A stretch of DNA of 64,000 bases, taken from contig NZ_CP040128.1 of assembly GCF_007874125.1 (NCBI RefSeq), positions 1,550,001 through 1,614,000 of the forward strand. The letters run 5' to 3'. Both the position numbers and the translations under genes were made by a program. Position 1 is the first letter of the stretch, and every line of letters begins with the position of its first letter. This document shows positions 17,671 to 27,549 of the stretch, piece by piece. A model generated the notes under the pieces. It was not told where the DNA came from and did not search any database. It was given only the letters and a program-made list of their open reading frames with translations. The DNA is from Noviherbaspirillum sp. UKPF54. Lineage in GTDB: Bacteria; Pseudomonadota; Gammaproteobacteria; Burkholderiales; Burkholderiaceae_D.

Positions 17671-17705
17671 GTGCAAAATCAACGCAAATAAAATTGCAAA
17701 ATCCC

Positions 17706-17792
17706 GCGAGGATGGCGAAATTGGTAGACGCACCAGGTTTAGGTCCTGACGCCAGCAATGGTGTGGGGGTTCGAGTCCCCCTCCTCGCACCA
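17706..17792 (+). tRNA. tRNA-Leu (anticodon TAG)
   Basis: An 87-nt tRNA with encoded CCA. Acceptor stem GCGAGGA (17706-17712) pairs with TCCTCGC (17782-17788), followed by A and CCA. The D-arm AAATTGGTAGACGC, an anticodon loop TTTAGGT with TAG at 17740-17742, a long variable arm (GCCAGCAATGGTGT) and the T-arm GGGGTTCGAGTCCCC are all present. It resembles E. coli leuW. It ends only 28 bp before the trigger factor ATG, so the two are probably cotranscribed and separated by RNA processing. Confidence 0.96.
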
Positions 17793-17820
17793 CAGAATAT
17801 TAATTTTTGGGACGATTCTC

Positions 17821-19170
17821 ATGGCAACTGCAGTCGAAACCTTGGAAAAACTCGAGCGCCGCATCACCATCAAGCTGCCGGTGGCAGACGTGCAGGCGGA
17901 AGTTGAAAAACGTTTGAAAGTTCGTGCCCGCACCGCGAAGGCGCCTGGCTTCCGTCCGGGCAAGGTGCCGATGAAGATGGTCGCGCAGCAGTACGGCTAT
18001 CAGGTTGAGACTGAAGTATTGAACGATAAGGTCGGCCGCGCTTTCAGCGAGGCTGCCAGCGAAAACAACCTGCGCGTGGCCGGCTATCCGAAGATCGAGC
18101 CGAAGTCTGGCGACGGCGTGGGCGAAGGCGAAGTCGCGTTCGACGCAACGTTTGAAGTCTACCCGGAAGTCAAGATCGGCGACCTGTCCGGTGTCGAAGT
18201 CGAAAAGGTTACGAGCGCCGTCACCGATGCGGAAATCGACAAGACCATCGATATCCTGCGCAAGCAGCGCGTGCATTATCACGTCAAGGGCGAGCAGGGC
18301 GCGCACGGCGACGGAGGTGCCGACCAGACGGCCCAAAGCGGCGATCGCGTGACGCTGGATTTTGTCGGCAAGATCGACGGCGTGGAGTTCCAGGGCGGTA
18401 AGGCCGAGGATTTCACCTTCGTGCTTGGCGAAGGGCGCATGCTGCCGGAATTCGAGGCGGCCGCAACGGGCTTGAAGGTCGGCGATTCCAAGACCTTCCC
18501 GCTGACCTTCCCGGTTGATTACCATGGCAAGGAAGTTGCAGGCAAGACGGCCGAATTCACCATCACGATCAAGAAGCTCGAATGGGCGCACCTGCCGGAG
18601 GTCGACGCCGAGTTCGCGAAGTCGCTCGGCATCGCCGACGGAGATCTGTCCAAGATGCGCGCGGACATCAAGCAAAATCTTGAACGTGAAGTGAATAACC
18701 GTGTCAAAGCCAAGACCAAGGACAGCGTGATGAACGCGCTGATCAATGTGTCCGAACTCGATGTCCCGAACGCGCTGGTTGAGCAGGATGTGGACCGTCT
18801 GATCGAAATGGCGCGTCAAGACATGGCACAGCGCGGCATGAAGGTCAACGACATGCCGTTCCCGCGTGAACTGTTTACCTCCCAGGCGGAACGCCGGGTT
18901 CGCCTCGGCCTGATCCTGGCTGAGGTTGTCAAGGCAAACAAGCTCGAAGCAACGCCGGAACAGGTGAAGACCCAGGTTGAAGAGTTCGCGCAAAGCTACG
19001 AAGATCCGCAACAGGTTCTGAAGTACTATTATGCAGACCGCCGTCGTCTGGCCGAGGTCGAAGCCCTTGTTTTGGAAGAAAACGTCGTTAACTATGTGCT
19101 TGGTAAGGCGAAGGTGAGCGACAAGCCGGTTTCGTTCGACGAATTGATGGGCAATACCGCGCAAGCCTAA
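17821..19170 (+). CDS. tig: Trigger factor
   Basis: A 449-residue ribosome-associated chaperone and peptidyl-prolyl isomerase. The N-terminal ribosome-binding signature appears as [17 protein letters not shown] near residue 42. The FKBP-like domain starts near residue 165 ([20 protein letters not shown]), and the helical C-terminal substrate-binding domain covers about residues 255-449. The start was chosen as the ATG giving [17 protein letters not shown]; the open frame upstream runs into tRNA-Leu. First gene of the quality-control block tig-clpP-clpX-lon. Confidence 0.96.
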   Translation: MATAVETLEKLERRITIKLPVADVQAEVEKRLKVRARTAKAPGFRPGKVPMKMVAQQYGYQVETEVLNDKVGRAFSEAASENNLRVAGYPKIEPKSGDGVGEGEVAFDATFEVYPEVKIGDLSGVEVEKVTSAVTDAEIDKTIDILRKQRVHYHVKGEQGAHGDGGADQTAQSGDRVTLDFVGKIDGVEFQGGKAEDFTFVLGEGRMLPEFEAAATGLKVGDSKTFPLTFPVDYHGKEVAGKTAEFTITIKKLEWAHLPEVDAEFAKSLGIADGDLSKMRADIKQNLEREVNNRVKAKTKDSVMNALINVSELDVPNALVEQDVDRLIEMARQDMAQRGMKVNDMPFPRELFTSQAERRVRLGLILAEVVKANKLEATPEQVKTQVEEFAQSYEDPQQVLKYYYADRRRLAEVEALVLEENVVNYVLGKAKVSDKPVSFDELMGNTAQA

Positions 19171-19201
19171 TCGGCTTGTGCGTACTCCTTGAGGAAAGCA
19201 C

Positions 19202-19828
19202 ATGTCAGGCATGATGAGAAATTCAGCACTGGATACCGACATGCTCGGTATGGTGCCGATGGTGATTGAGCAAAGCGGGCGCGGCGAGCGCGCATACGAT
19301 ATCTACTCGCGCCTGCTGAAGGAGCGCGTGATTTTTCTGGTTGGTCCCGTCAATGATCACTCGGCCAACCTGATCGTCGCGCAAATGCTCTTCCTGGAAA
19401 GCGAGAATCCGGACAAGGATATTTCGTTGTACATCAATTCCCCGGGGGGCTCGGTTTCGGCAGGCATGGCAATTTTCGACACCATGCAATTCATCAAGCC
19501 GGACGTCTCTACTCTGTGCACTGGTTTGGCAGCGTCGATGGGCGCTTTCCTGCTAGCCGCCGGGGCGAAGGGTAAGAGGTTCTCGCTGCCGAATTCCAGG
19601 ATCATGATTCATCAACCCTTGGGCGGCGCCCAAGGCCAGGCGGCAGACATCGAAATCCAGGCGCGCGAAATTCTTTACCTGCGTGATCGGCTGAACCACA
19701 TTTTGGCTGAAAAAACCGGCCGCACTGTGGAACAAATCAGCAAGGATACAGACAGAGATAACTTCATGTCCGCTGCGGAAGCGGCAGAATATGGAATGAT
19801 TGATAAGGTGCTGACCAGCCGCGCCTAA
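19202..19828 (+). CDS. clpP: ATP-dependent Clp protease proteolytic subunit
   Basis: A 208-residue serine protease that forms a double heptamer and degrades proteins unfolded by ClpX or ClpA. The catalytic triad is visible: Ser112 in GLAASMGAF, His137 in MIHQPLGG, and Asp186 in TDRDNFMS. The short N-terminal propeptide is typical. A Shine-Dalgarno sequence (AGGAAAG) precedes the ATG; the gap to tig is 31 bp. A terminator follows (19846-19882), so clpX may have its own promoter in the 160-bp gap. Confidence 0.97.
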   Translation: MSGMMRNSALDTDMLGMVPMVIEQSGRGERAYDIYSRLLKERVIFLVGPVNDHSANLIVAQMLFLESENPDKDISLYINSPGGSVSAGMAIFDTMQFIKPDVSTLCTGLAASMGAFLLAAGAKGKRFSLPNSRIMIHQPLGGAQGQAADIEIQAREILYLRDRLNHILAEKTGRTVEQISKDTDRDNFMSAAEAAEYGMIDKVLTSRA

Positions 19829-19845
19829 GGTGCCTGTCCATGCGT

Positions 19846-19882
19846 AAAACGCCCGGACGCACCGCGTTCGGGCGTTTTGTTT
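19846..19882 (+). terminator. Intrinsic terminator after clpP
   Basis: A 15-bp stem (19846-19860 with 19864-19878, one G-T pair) with a 3-nt loop ACC, continuing into TTTTGTTTT. It separates clpP from clpX. Confidence 0.85.
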
Positions 19883-19988
19883 TATAGCGACGAAATTTGT
19901 CAACTTTGCTCTAAATTCTTGAGCGCTGTCGTGACGAATTGGGATTTCGCAGGTAATATCGGATTCATACCCAACCACACTTTGCCCT

Positions 19989-21257
19989 ATGTCTGACAAA
20001 AAATCCTCCAGTGGCGAGAAATTGCTCTATTGCTCCTTCTGCGGCAAGAGCCAACACGAGGTAAAGAAACTTATCGCAGGCCCGTCGGTTTTCATCTGCG
20101 ACGAGTGCATAGATCTGTGCAACGACATCATTCGTGATGAGGCTTCCAGCATGGAGTCGGTGGCCGGACCCAAATCGGATTTGCCGACACCCCAAGAAAT
20201 TTTTGAGTTGCTTGGGCAATACGTCATTGGGCAGGAAACGGCCAAGCGCATTCTTTCGGTGGCGGTATATAACCACTACAAACGTCTCAAGCACCTCGGA
20301 AAGAAGGATGATGTCGAGCTGGCGAAAAGCAATATTCTGCTGATCGGCCCCACCGGTTCGGGTAAGACATTATTGGCGCAGACATTGGCGCGCATGCTGA
20401 ATGTTCCGTTTGTGATTGCAGACGCAACGACCTTGACCGAGGCAGGCTACGTCGGCGAGGACGTTGAAAACATCATTCAGAAACTTCTGCAAAACTGTAA
20501 CTACGAGGTTGAAAAAGCCCAAAAAGGCATTGTATATATCGACGAGATCGACAAGATTTCACGCAAATCCGACAATCCGTCGATAACCCGCGATGTGTCG
20601 GGCGAGGGTGTGCAGCAGGCGTTGCTGAAACTGATCGAAGGCACGATGGCTTCGGTGCCACCCCAAGGGGGGCGTAAGCATCCGAATCAGGATTTCGTGC
20701 AGATCGACACAACTAATATCATGTTTATCTGCGGCGGTGCTTTTGACGGGCTCGCAAAAATCATATCGAATCGATCGGAGAAGAGTGGGATCGGATTCTC
20801 TGCCAGCGTGAAAAGCCAAACAGAGCGCAATGCCAGCGAGGTTTTGCTTGATGCCGAACCGGAAGACTTGATCAAGTTCGGCTTGATCCCGGAGTTAGTG
20901 GGACGTTTGCCGGTCGTTGCAACGCTAAGTGAACTAAACGAGGAGGCGCTGATCCAAATCTTGCTTGAACCCAAGAATGCGCTTATCAAGCAGTATGCAA
21001 AACTGCTTCAGATGGAAGGCGCTGAGTTGGAAGTTCGGCCAGCAGCATTGCATGCAATTGCCAAAAAGGCTCTTGAACGCAAGACCGGTGCGCGTGGTCT
21101 ACGCTCTATCCTTGAACACGCACTCTTGGATGTGATGTTTGAATTGCCGGGCCAGCAGAATGTCGCCAAGGTGGTTATTGACGAAAATACGATCGTCAAT
21201 GGAGCGAAGCCTTTGTTGATTTATCACGAGCAGCCGAAGGTGTCGGGGGCCAAGTAG
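19989..21257 (+). CDS. clpX: ATP-dependent Clp protease ATP-binding subunit ClpX
   Basis: A 422-residue AAA+ unfoldase that delivers tagged substrates to ClpP. It has an N-terminal C4 zinc-binding domain (CSFCGKSQ ... CDECIDLC), Walker [16 protein letters not shown] near residue 119, Walker [11 protein letters not shown] near residue 185, and the ClpP-docking loop IGFSA near residue 264. Length is standard. The base composition is noticeably less GC-rich than in flanking genes such as purL, as also seen in lon and hupB. It is flanked by terminators on both sides. Confidence 0.97.
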   Translation: MSDKKSSSGEKLLYCSFCGKSQHEVKKLIAGPSVFICDECIDLCNDIIRDEASSMESVAGPKSDLPTPQEIFELLGQYVIGQETAKRILSVAVYNHYKRLKHLGKKDDVELAKSNILLIGPTGSGKTLLAQTLARMLNVPFVIADATTLTEAGYVGEDVENIIQKLLQNCNYEVEKAQKGIVYIDEIDKISRKSDNPSITRDVSGEGVQQALLKLIEGTMASVPPQGGRKHPNQDFVQIDTTNIMFICGGAFDGLAKIISNRSEKSGIGFSASVKSQTERNASEVLLDAEPEDLIKFGLIPELVGRLPVVATLSELNEEALIQILLEPKNALIKQYAKLLQMEGAELEVRPAALHAIAKKALERKTGARGLRSILEHALLDVMFELPGQQNVAKVVIDENTIVNGAKPLLIYHEQPKVSGAK

Positions 21258-21395
21258 CAATTCTCAGCTCCTGTTCCGCGTGGATGCATGTTTCGCATCT
21301 TTATAGATGTGGAGCATGCGACTACAGGTGAAAGCCCGTTTTTTCCTAGAAGCAGTACAATTTGAATCACAGGAATCACTTCAGGCTTCCAATGC

Positions 21396-21434
21396 AAGGC
21401 CACCCGAAGGCGACTTCGTGTGTGGCCTTTTTTA
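21396..21434 (+). terminator. Intrinsic terminator after clpX
   Basis: Outer stem AAGGCCAC (21396-21403) with GTGGCCTT (21422-21429), inner stem CGAAG/CTTCG with a GCGA loop, and a tail of six or more T residues. It lies 140 bp after the clpX stop and about 95 bp before the lon ATG. Confidence 0.8.
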
Positions 21435-21528
21435 TTGGTGAATTCTGTTGCGATTTTTGTTGCCGCTTGGACTTGAGTTTTTGGCTGTCGGGCCAACATC
21501 ATAAACAAGCTCTTAAATAAGGTTCGCC

Positions 21529-23937
21529 ATGACGACTACTACATTCACTGAAAACACCCAACTGCCGCTATTGCCGTTGCGCGACGTTGTTGTCTTTCCG
21601 CATATGGTGATACCTCTATTCGTTGGCCGCCCGAAGTCGATCAAGGCGCTGGAAGCTGCAATGGAGCAAGGAAAGAGCATCATGCTCGCGGCGCAAAAGG
21701 CAGCGGCCAAGGATGAGCCTTCTGCATCGGATATCTATAAGATTGGCTGCGTCGCAAATATTTTGCAAATGTTGAAGCTGCCCGACGGGACGGTCAAAGT
21801 GCTGGTCGAGGGCGCTCAGCGGGCTCGCATTCATGACATTAGCGAGCTGGAAACGCATTTCGTTGCCGAATTGACTCCGGTTGAGTCGGAGCCGGGCGAT
21901 GAGTCTGAGGTCGAGGCAATGCGCCGGGCCATCGTGCAGCAATTCGATCAGTATGTGAAGCTGAACAAGAAAATTCCGCCGGAAATACTAACTTCGCTCG
22001 CAGGCATCGATGATGCAGGTCGACTGGCGGATACCATTGCCGCGCACTTGCCGCTTAAGCTAGAGCAAAAGCAGATCATTCTTGAAATCTTCAACGTGGC
22101 TAAACGCCATGAGCATCTGCTTGGCCAGCTTGAGGCCGAACTCGACATCTTGCAAGTCGAAAAGCGGATTCGTGGTCGCGTCAAGCGCCAGATGGAAAAA
22201 TCCCAGCGCGAGTATTACCTGAATGAACAGGTGAAAGCAATCCAGAAGGAACTCGGGGAGGGCGAGGAAGGTGCCGACCTCGAAGAGCTTGAGAAGCGGA
22301 TTATCGCGGCTAAGATGCCGAAGGAAGCGCGAGAGAAGGCGGAGGCAGAACTGAAAAAGCTGAAGCTGATGTCGCCGATGTCTGCGGAAGCAACTGTGGT
22401 ACGCAATTACATCGATACTCTCGTCGGCCTTCCGTGGAAAAAGAAGTCGAAAGTCAACAACGACCTCGCTCACGCTGAGCAGGTGCTCGAAAGCGAGCAC
22501 TACGGGCTGGAAAAAGTCAAGGAACGCATCCTGGAATATCTGGCCGTGCAACAGCGTGTCGACAAGGTCAAGGCGCCGATTCTGTGCCTCGTTGGGCCTC
22601 CAGGCGTGGGTAAGACGTCCCTTGGCCAATCGATTGCGCGTGCGACCAACCGCAAATTTGTGCGCATGGCGTTGGGCGGTGTGCGTGACGAGGCCGAGAT
22701 CCGTGGCCACCGACGTACGTATATCGGTTCTATGCCAGGAAAGATTTTGCAAAGCCTAGCGAAGACTGGCGTGCGTAACCCGTTGTTTCTTCTAGACGAG
22801 GTGGACAAGCTCGGGCAAGACTTCCGGGGTGATCCGGCGTCCGCGTTGCTCGAGGTGCTTGATCCAGAGCAGAACCACACATTCTCGGATCATTACATCG
22901 AGGTCGATTTCGATTTGTCCGACGTAATGTTTGTTGCGACATCGAACTCCTACAACATTCCGCCGGCGCTGCTGGACCGGATGGAAGTGATTCGCTTGTC
23001 CGGTTACACGGAAGATGAAAAAACGAATATCGCGCAGCGTTATCTGCTACCGAAACAGATTGCGAATAATGGCCTGAAGGACGATGAGATCACTGTTTCG
23101 GAATCAGCGATTCGTGACATCATCCGCTACTACACGCGAGAAGCGGGCGTCCGTTCGCTGGAACGCGAAATCTCCAAGATCTGCCGCAAAGTGGTGAAGA
23201 TGTTGCTGTTGAAGAAGCAGGATCACAAGATCACTGTCTCTTCGAAGAACCTCGACAAGTTCCTCGGCGTGCGTCGTTATGACTTTGGCATCGCCGAAAA
23301 AGAGAATCAGATCGGGCAGGTGGTTGGCCTCGCATGGACCGAAGTCGGCGGCGACCTTCTGACGATCGAGGCGATGACGATGCCAGGCAAGGGCGATATC
23401 ATTCGTACCGGCACGCTGGGCGACGTGATGAAAGAATCGATCGAGGCCGCGCGGACGGTCGTACGCAGCCGCGCCAAGCGACTTGGCATCAAGACTGAGT
23501 TGTTTAGCAAGACCGATATCCACATTCACGTGCCGGAAGGCGCGACGCCGAAGGATGGCCCTTCGGCAGGTATCGCCATGACGACGGCATTGGTTTCCGT
23601 ACTGACGGGCATACCGGTGCGTGCCGATGTGGCAATGACCGGTGAAATCACCTTGCGCGGCGAAGTGCTGCCGATCGGTGGCTTGAAGGAAAAGCTGCTT
23701 GCTGCTCATCGCGGCGGCATTAAAACGGCGCTGATTCCGGAACAAAACGTTAAAGATCTCACGGATATTCCGGATAATGTGAAGAACAAGCTTGAAATCA
23801 TTCCGGTTCGCTGGATTGACAAGGTGTTGGAAATTGCACTCGAGCGTCAGCCGACTCCGTTGGCCGACGAGGCAGCAGTCGATACTGCGGTTGCTCAAAG
23901 CACTGGAACTGCGGATCCGAATGTTGTGAAGCACTAG
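21529..23937 (+). CDS. lon: ATP-dependent protease Lon
   Basis: An 802-residue AAA+ serine protease that degrades damaged and regulatory proteins. It has an N-terminal substrate-binding domain ([15 protein letters not shown] onward), a coiled-coil middle, Walker [16 protein letters not shown] near residue 355, and the protease domain with catalytic Ser in [11 protein letters not shown] near residue 678 and catalytic Lys in [14 protein letters not shown] near residue 720. It stands alone between a terminator upstream and a terminator downstream, so it is probably monocistronic. Confidence 0.97.
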   Translation: MTTTTFTENTQLPLLPLRDVVVFPHMVIPLFVGRPKSIKALEAAMEQGKSIMLAAQKAAAKDEPSASDIYKIGCVANILQMLKLPDGTVKVLVEGAQRARIHDISELETHFVAELTPVESEPGDESEVEAMRRAIVQQFDQYVKLNKKIPPEILTSLAGIDDAGRLADTIAAHLPLKLEQKQIILEIFNVAKRHEHLLGQLEAELDILQVEKRIRGRVKRQMEKSQREYYLNEQVKAIQKELGEGEEGADLEELEKRIIAAKMPKEAREKAEAELKKLKLMSPMSAEATVVRNYIDTLVGLPWKKKSKVNNDLAHAEQVLESEHYGLEKVKERILEYLAVQQRVDKVKAPILCLVGPPGVGKTSLGQSIARATNRKFVRMALGGVRDEAEIRGHRRTYIGSMPGKILQSLAKTGVRNPLFLLDEVDKLGQDFRGDPASALLEVLDPEQNHTFSDHYIEVDFDLSDVMFVATSNSYNIPPALLDRMEVIRLSGYTEDEKTNIAQRYLLPKQIANNGLKDDEITVSESAIRDIIRYYTREAGVRSLEREISKICRKVVKMLLLKKQDHKITVSSKNLDKFLGVRRYDFGIAEKENQIGQVVGLAWTEVGGDLLTIEAMTMPGKGDIIRTGTLGDVMKESIEAARTVVRSRAKRLGIKTELFSKTDIHIHVPEGATPKDGPSAGIAMTTALVSVLTGIPVRADVAMTGEITLRGEVLPIGGLKEKLLAAHRGGIKTALIPEQNVKDLTDIPDNVKNKLEIIPVRWIDKVLEIALERQPTPLADEAAVDTAVAQSTGTADPNVVKH

Positions 23938-23953
23938 TCTAAATTGCTCATTT

Positions 23954-23980
23954 AAAGCGCTCTTCGGAGCGCTTTTTTTT
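23954..23980 (+). terminator. Intrinsic terminator after lon
   Basis: Stem AAAGCGCTC / GAGCGCTTT closed by a TTCG tetraloop (23963-23966) and followed by T residues to 23980. A very stable, textbook rho-independent terminator. Confidence 0.92.
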
Positions 23981-24069
23981 CACCTTGTACTCCTTGTTTC
24001 GCCATGAGGTAGCATGAATTTGCGCTGTTCCATGCCGGTGTTTGTGGCGCCAAAACGCCGGCAGGTCGC

Positions 24070-24098
24070 TTGACACAAGGCTTAGCGACTTGTTTAAT
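24070..24098 (+). promoter_or_regulatory. Sigma-70 promoter of hupB
   Basis: TTGACA (24070-24075) and TTTAAT (24093-24098) are separated by 17 bp, close to consensus. The expected start near 24105 would place the hairpin at 24106-24125 at the very 5' end of the mRNA and give a leader of about 95 nt. Confidence 0.7.
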
Positions 24099-24105
24099 AC
24101 ACTCT

Positions 24106-24125
24106 GCAGAAAATTTCTTTTCTGC
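24106..24125 (+). promoter_or_regulatory. 5' leader hairpin of hupB mRNA
   Basis: GCAGAAAA (24106-24113) pairs with TTTTCTGC (24118-24125) around TTTC. It sits right at the predicted transcript start and could protect the mRNA 5' end. Predicted by eye only. Confidence 0.4.
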
Positions 24126-24199
24126 ATTTTGCAACGGATGCGGCCACCAAAATAAGTAATAAAAACCGTTGTGAAATCCAACACTTCGAGGGGACTTCA

Positions 24200-24472
24200 G
24201 TGAATAAAACAGAATTAATCGATCATATCGCCGGAACTGCAGATATTTCCAAGGCCGCGGCGACACGTGCGCTGGACGCGTTGGTTGGGGCCGTCAAAAT
24301 AACGTTGAAAAAGAATGGAAGCGTTACCCTTGTCGGTTTCGGTACTTTTTCGGTCGGCAAGCGTGCAGCACGTACCGGCCGTAATCCGCGCACCGGGGAC
24401 GCGATTAAGATCAAAGCCGCCAAAGTGCCAAAATTCCGTCCAGGAAAAGCTTTGAAAGACGCGCTTAACTAA
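24200..24472 (+). CDS. hupB: DNA-binding protein HU-beta
   Basis: A 90-residue nucleoid protein of the HU/IHF family that bends DNA without sequence specificity. It begins [20 protein letters not shown], and the DNA-contacting arm contains [20 protein letters not shown] with the conserved R-N-P motif near residue 61. The start codon is GTG, preceded by GAGGGGA, a strong ribosome-binding site. The location downstream of lon is the conserved one for HU-beta. It has its own promoter (24070-24098). Confidence 0.96.
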   Translation: MNKTELIDHIAGTADISKAAATRALDALVGAVKITLKKNGSVTLVGFGTFSVGKRAARTGRNPRTGDAIKIKAAKVPKFRPGKALKDALN

Positions 24473-24498
24473 TTAGTGCATCTTGTTAAAAGATGCGC

Positions 24499-24504
24499 TA
24501 TAAT
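24499..24504 (+). promoter_or_regulatory. Probable -10 of the tRNA-Val/tRNA-Asp unit
   Basis: A consensus TATAAT 60 bp upstream of tRNA-Val. The -35 region 17 bp upstream (GTGCAT) is weak and lies in a hairpin-forming sequence (GCATCTT/AAGATGC, 24478-24496) that follows hupB. Moderate support only. Confidence 0.4.
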
Positions 24505-24564
24505 TTCGTTCTTTACGACGTGGTGACAAACGTCTGATTTGGCTGGCTAAGTGGTACCTTTTGC

Positions 24565-24640
24565 GGGTGCTTAGCTCAGTTGGTAGAGCGGCGCCCTTAC
24601 AAGGCGTAGGTCGGGAGTTCGAGCCTCTCAGCACCCACCA
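24565..24640 (+). tRNA. tRNA-Val (anticodon TAC)
   Basis: A 76-nt tRNA with encoded CCA. Acceptor stem GGGTGCT pairs with AGCACCC; D-arm TAGCTCAGTTGGTAGAGC; anticodon loop CTTACAA with TAC at 24598-24600; T-loop GTTCGAG. It reads GUN valine codons. It lies 28 bp before tRNA-Asp and the two are probably one transcript. Confidence 0.96.
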
Positions 24641-24668
24641 GTGCAGCCAGATTCATGCAGTAGATTCA

Positions 24669-24745
24669 GGAGTGGTAGTTCAGTCGGTTAGAATACCGGC
24701 CTGTCACGCCGGGGGTCGCGGGTTCGAGTCCCGTCCACTCCGCCA
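24669..24745 (+). tRNA. tRNA-Asp (anticodon GTC)
   Basis: A 77-nt tRNA with encoded CCA. Acceptor stem GGAGTGG pairs with CCACTCC, discriminator base G, anticodon loop CTGTCAC with GTC at 24703-24705, T-loop GTTCGAG. It is followed within 6 bp by a strong terminator. Confidence 0.97.
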
Positions 24746-24750
24746 AATCC

Positions 24751-24780
24751 AAAAAAGGCGAACGTAAGTTCGCCTTTTTT
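24751..24780 (+). terminator. Intrinsic terminator after tRNA-Asp
   Basis: A perfect 13-bp stem (24751-24763 with 24768-24780) with loop GTAA, ending in TTTTTT. It ends the tRNA-Val/tRNA-Asp transcript before ppiD. Confidence 0.92.
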
Positions 24781-24877
24781 CATATGCGGGCAAATTTCTG
24801 TTTTCGCTGCGTACAAAGCTGGTTAATATGCTGCGCTGAAATCGCATTTTCGTGTTCCGTTCGAGATAGGCTCTACG

Positions 24878-26803
24878 ATGTTTGAATTTATCCGCACTCA
24901 TCAGCGCTTGATGCAGTTTCTGCTGCTCCTGTTGATTTTTCCATCCTTTGCGTTTTTCGGAGTCGAGAGCTATACGCGCTTCCGCGAGCACGACAACACG
25001 GTAGCCAAGGTTGCGGGGCATTCGATCACCCAACAGGAGTTCGATGCGGCGCAACGCGAACAGATGGATCGCCTGCGTCAAATGTTCGGCTCCCAGTTCG
25101 ATCCGAAAATGTTCGATACCCCGGAGGCCAAGCAGGCCATACTCGATAACCTGATCGCGCAGCGCGTGATGGTCGCAACTGCTGCGCGCGACCATTTGTC
25201 CGTATCCGACCGTACGCTGCAGCAGACAATTCTGGCAATTCCCGGCTTGACTGGCGCCGACGGCAAGTTCGACGCGGAGCGTTACAAGTCGCTGCTCGCG
25301 ATGCAAGGCATGACTCCGGCGCTCTATGAGGCGCGTCTGCGCCAGGATTTGTCGTTGCAACAAGTAAGCAATGCAGTCCAGTCGACCGCATTTGCGCCGA
25401 AAACGGTTGCAAATCGTCTGTCCGACCTGAACGACCAAGAGCGCGAAGTCCAGGAGCAGCTGTTCAAAGCGGCCGATTACGTTTCGCAAGTAAAAGTAAC
25501 GGACGACATGCTCAAGGCGTATTACGAAAAGAACAGTGCCGATTTCCAGGTTCCGGAGCAAGTCAAGGCGGAATATGTCGTCCTGAACGGCGAGGCATTG
25601 GCGGCGCAGATTCCCGTGAGCGATGCTGACATCAAGTCGTACTACGAACAGAATGCGAAGCGCTATGGTGAAGAAGAGCAGCGCCGCGCCAGCCATATCC
25701 TGATCAAGGTCGACAAGAATGCGTCGAACGCGGACAAGGCGGCGGCCAAAGCGAAGGCTGAAGCCTTGCTTGCCCAAGTTCGCAAGAATCCCGCTGATTT
25801 CGCCAAGCTGGCCAAAGAAAACTCGCAGGACCCGGGGTCCGCGCAAAATGGCGGCGACCTTGGTTATTTCGGCAAGGGCATGATGGTCAAGCCGTTTGAA
25901 GACACGGTCTACAAGCTCAAGCAAGGGGAAGTCAGTGACCTCGTGCAGTCCGATTTTGGCTTCCATATCATACAACTCACCGGCATCAAGCCGGCCGCGA
26001 TCAAGCCGCTGGACGAGGTGAAAGGTGAGATTGCCGCTGAGATCAGAAAGCAGCAGGCAACAAAGAAATATTCGGAAATGGCGGAGCTGTTCACCAACAC
26101 CGTGTATGAGCAAGCGGACAGCCTCAAGCCGGCAGCCGACAAGCTCGGCCTGAAGATCGAGACAGTTTCGAACCTGACGCGCACGCCAAACCCGGGCAGT
26201 TCGCCCAACGCGCCATATAACAATCCGAAGTTCCTGAAAGCGCTGTTTTCGGATGACGCGATCAAGAACAAGCGCAATACGGAAGCTGTCGAAGTCGCAC
26301 CGAACACCCTGATTGCCGGCCGCGTGGTCGACTATAAGCCGGTAACCAAGCGGGCTTTTGCAGAGGTCGAGGCGACTGTGCGCGAGCGCGTGACTCAGCT
26401 CGAAGCGGCCAAGCTGGCGAAGCAGGCTGGCGAGAAGAAACTGGCGGCAGCGAAGGCCGGCGATGCGAGCGGTTTTTCGGAGTCCAAGACCGTATCGCGG
26501 GTGAAAGGCGAGGGCATTAATAGCGCCGCGCTTGGTGCGGTCATGAAGGCAGATACCAGCAAGTTGCCGGCCTATGTCGGCGTTGATCTGCCGCAGGGAT
26601 ATGGCGTATATCGCGTCAACAAGGTGTTGCAGCCGAAGACCGTCGATGCCGCACGGCGTCAGGCGGAGCAGCAACAGATCGGCAATGCGCTGGCCCAGCA
26701 AGAGATGCAGGCTTATCTGAATGCGTTGAAAAAGAAGGCGAAGGTCGAAGTCCTGAAACCTGTCACCCAGAAGGCTGAAACGGATACGGACGAATCGAGA
26801 TAA
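24878..26803 (+). CDS. ppiD: Periplasmic folding chaperone/peptidyl-prolyl isomerase PpiD
   Basis: A 641-residue inner-membrane-anchored SurA-like protein that helps newly exported proteins fold at the Sec translocon. It has an N-terminal membrane anchor ([16 protein letters not shown], residues 15-30), a SurA-N-like helical region (residues 35-190), and a parvulin domain near residues 265-365 ([13 protein letters not shown] ... [15 protein letters not shown] ... [12 protein letters not shown]). The C-terminal half is a second helical region with K/Q-rich ends. The location after hupB is the conserved one. Confidence 0.93.
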   Translation: MFEFIRTHQRLMQFLLLLLIFPSFAFFGVESYTRFREHDNTVAKVAGHSITQQEFDAAQREQMDRLRQMFGSQFDPKMFDTPEAKQAILDNLIAQRVMVATAARDHLSVSDRTLQQTILAIPGLTGADGKFDAERYKSLLAMQGMTPALYEARLRQDLSLQQVSNAVQSTAFAPKTVANRLSDLNDQEREVQEQLFKAADYVSQVKVTDDMLKAYYEKNSADFQVPEQVKAEYVVLNGEALAAQIPVSDADIKSYYEQNAKRYGEEEQRRASHILIKVDKNASNADKAAAKAKAEALLAQVRKNPADFAKLAKENSQDPGSAQNGGDLGYFGKGMMVKPFEDTVYKLKQGEVSDLVQSDFGFHIIQLTGIKPAAIKPLDEVKGEIAAEIRKQQATKKYSEMAELFTNTVYEQADSLKPAADKLGLKIETVSNLTRTPNPGSSPNAPYNNPKFLKALFSDDAIKNKRNTEAVEVAPNTLIAGRVVDYKPVTKRAFAEVEATVRERVTQLEAAKLAKQAGEKKLAAAKAGDASGFSESKTVSRVKGEGINSAALGAVMKADTSKLPAYVGVDLPQGYGVYRVNKVLQPKTVDAARRQAEQQQIGNALAQQEMQAYLNALKKKAKVEVLKPVTQKAETDTDESR

Positions 26804-26828
26804 TTGTCCTGTTCCTTCCAATCGGTAC

Positions 26829-26865
26829 AAGAGCCGCCCAGTTAACGGGTGGCTCTTTTGTTTTT
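26829..26865 (+). terminator. Intrinsic terminator after ppiD
   Basis: Stem 26829-26839 with 26847-26857 (one G-T pair), a 7-nt loop, then TTGTTTTT. It lies between convergent ppiD and tesA. Confidence 0.85.
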
Positions 26866-26873
26866 CGACGACT

Positions 26874-27518
26874 TTAATGGCGCATCTGCTTGAGCAGCAG
26901 CGGCTTGAGCAGCAGCGGCTTGAGGGATGGCCAGATATTGTCAAGAATAGCCGGTTGCGCATCGGCGAGCGGATGCAGCCGGTCGGCCTGGAAAAGCTGT
27001 GGGTTGTCCGCCACGCCTTCGAGCAGGAATGGCACGAGCGCGACGTTCAACTCGCGGGCCAGCTCCGTGTATGATGCTGAAAACCGCTGGGTGTAATCGC
27101 GCCCGTAATTCGGCGGGATACGCATGCCAACGAGAAGGGGGCGGGCACGCGCGGCACGCACGGCGGCGATCATCGCGCCCAGGTTGGCTTTGGCAGATGC
27201 GACGGGCAATCCACGCAAACCGTCATTTGCTCCAAGCTCGATGATGACGATATCCGGGCGATACTGTTCCAGCAGTGCCGGCAGGCGCGCTTTGCCGCCA
27301 CTTGTGGTTTCGCCACTGATACTCGCGTTGATGACGCGCGCATCCAGTTTTTCCGAGTTCATGCGCTTTTCCAACAACGCTACCCAGCCGCTTCCGCGCG
27401 CCAAGCCATATTCGGCCGAGAGGCTGTCGCCCAGCACGAGCACCGTTTTTGATGCAGAATAGGCGCACGTTGCCATCAGGGCTAGCATGAATGCCACTAT
27501 GACCTGAATCGAACGCAT
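26874..27518 (-). CDS. tesA: Arylesterase/lysophospholipase TesA, SGNH hydrolase
   Basis: A 214-residue SGNH/GDSL hydrolase, probably periplasmic: MRSIQVIVAFMLALMATCAYS is a signal peptide. Catalytic motifs: GDSL block VLGDSLSAEYGL near residue 27, GANDGLRG near residue 97, and DRLHPLA with the catalytic Asp and His near residue 182. The family shows thioesterase, esterase and lysophospholipase L1 activities. The start was placed at 27518 because GGAAG precedes it by 5 bp; in-frame ATGs at 27536 and 27551 lack such a site. The C-terminal end contains a tandem repeat (see 26889). Divergent from the ABC ATPase gene. Confidence 0.88.
   Translation of the reverse strand: MRSIQVIVAFMLALMATCAYSASKTVLVLGDSLSAEYGLARGSGWVALLEKRMNSEKLDARVINASISGETTSGGKARLPALLEQYRPDIVIIELGANDGLRGLPVASAKANLGAMIAAVRAARARPLLVGMRIPPNYGRDYTQRFSASYTELARELNVALVPFLLEGVADNPQLFQADRLHPLADAQPAILDNIWPSLKPLLLKPLLLKQMRH
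26889..26924. repeat. 15-bp tandem repeat in the 3' end of tesA
   Basis: CTTGAGCAGCAGCGG occurs twice head to tail (26889-26903, 26904-26918) and is followed by a further CTTGAG. On the coding strand it gives LKPLL repeated near the TesA C-terminus. Being a multiple of three, copy-number change by slippage would keep the frame. Confidence 0.9.
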
Positions 27519-27549
27519 CAATCTTCCGAATTTCATCACATCATTTTGC

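Noticed and set aside
21472..21499. Possible heat-shock (sigma-32) promoter before lon: CTTGAG with a CCAACAT element
   Set aside because: The -10 region matches the CCCCATNT consensus poorly, so the support is too weak to list.
24704..26962. 752-codon frame antisense to ppiD
   Set aside because: It runs through tRNA-Asp and a terminator and has no recognisable domain; it mirrors the codon bias of ppiD.
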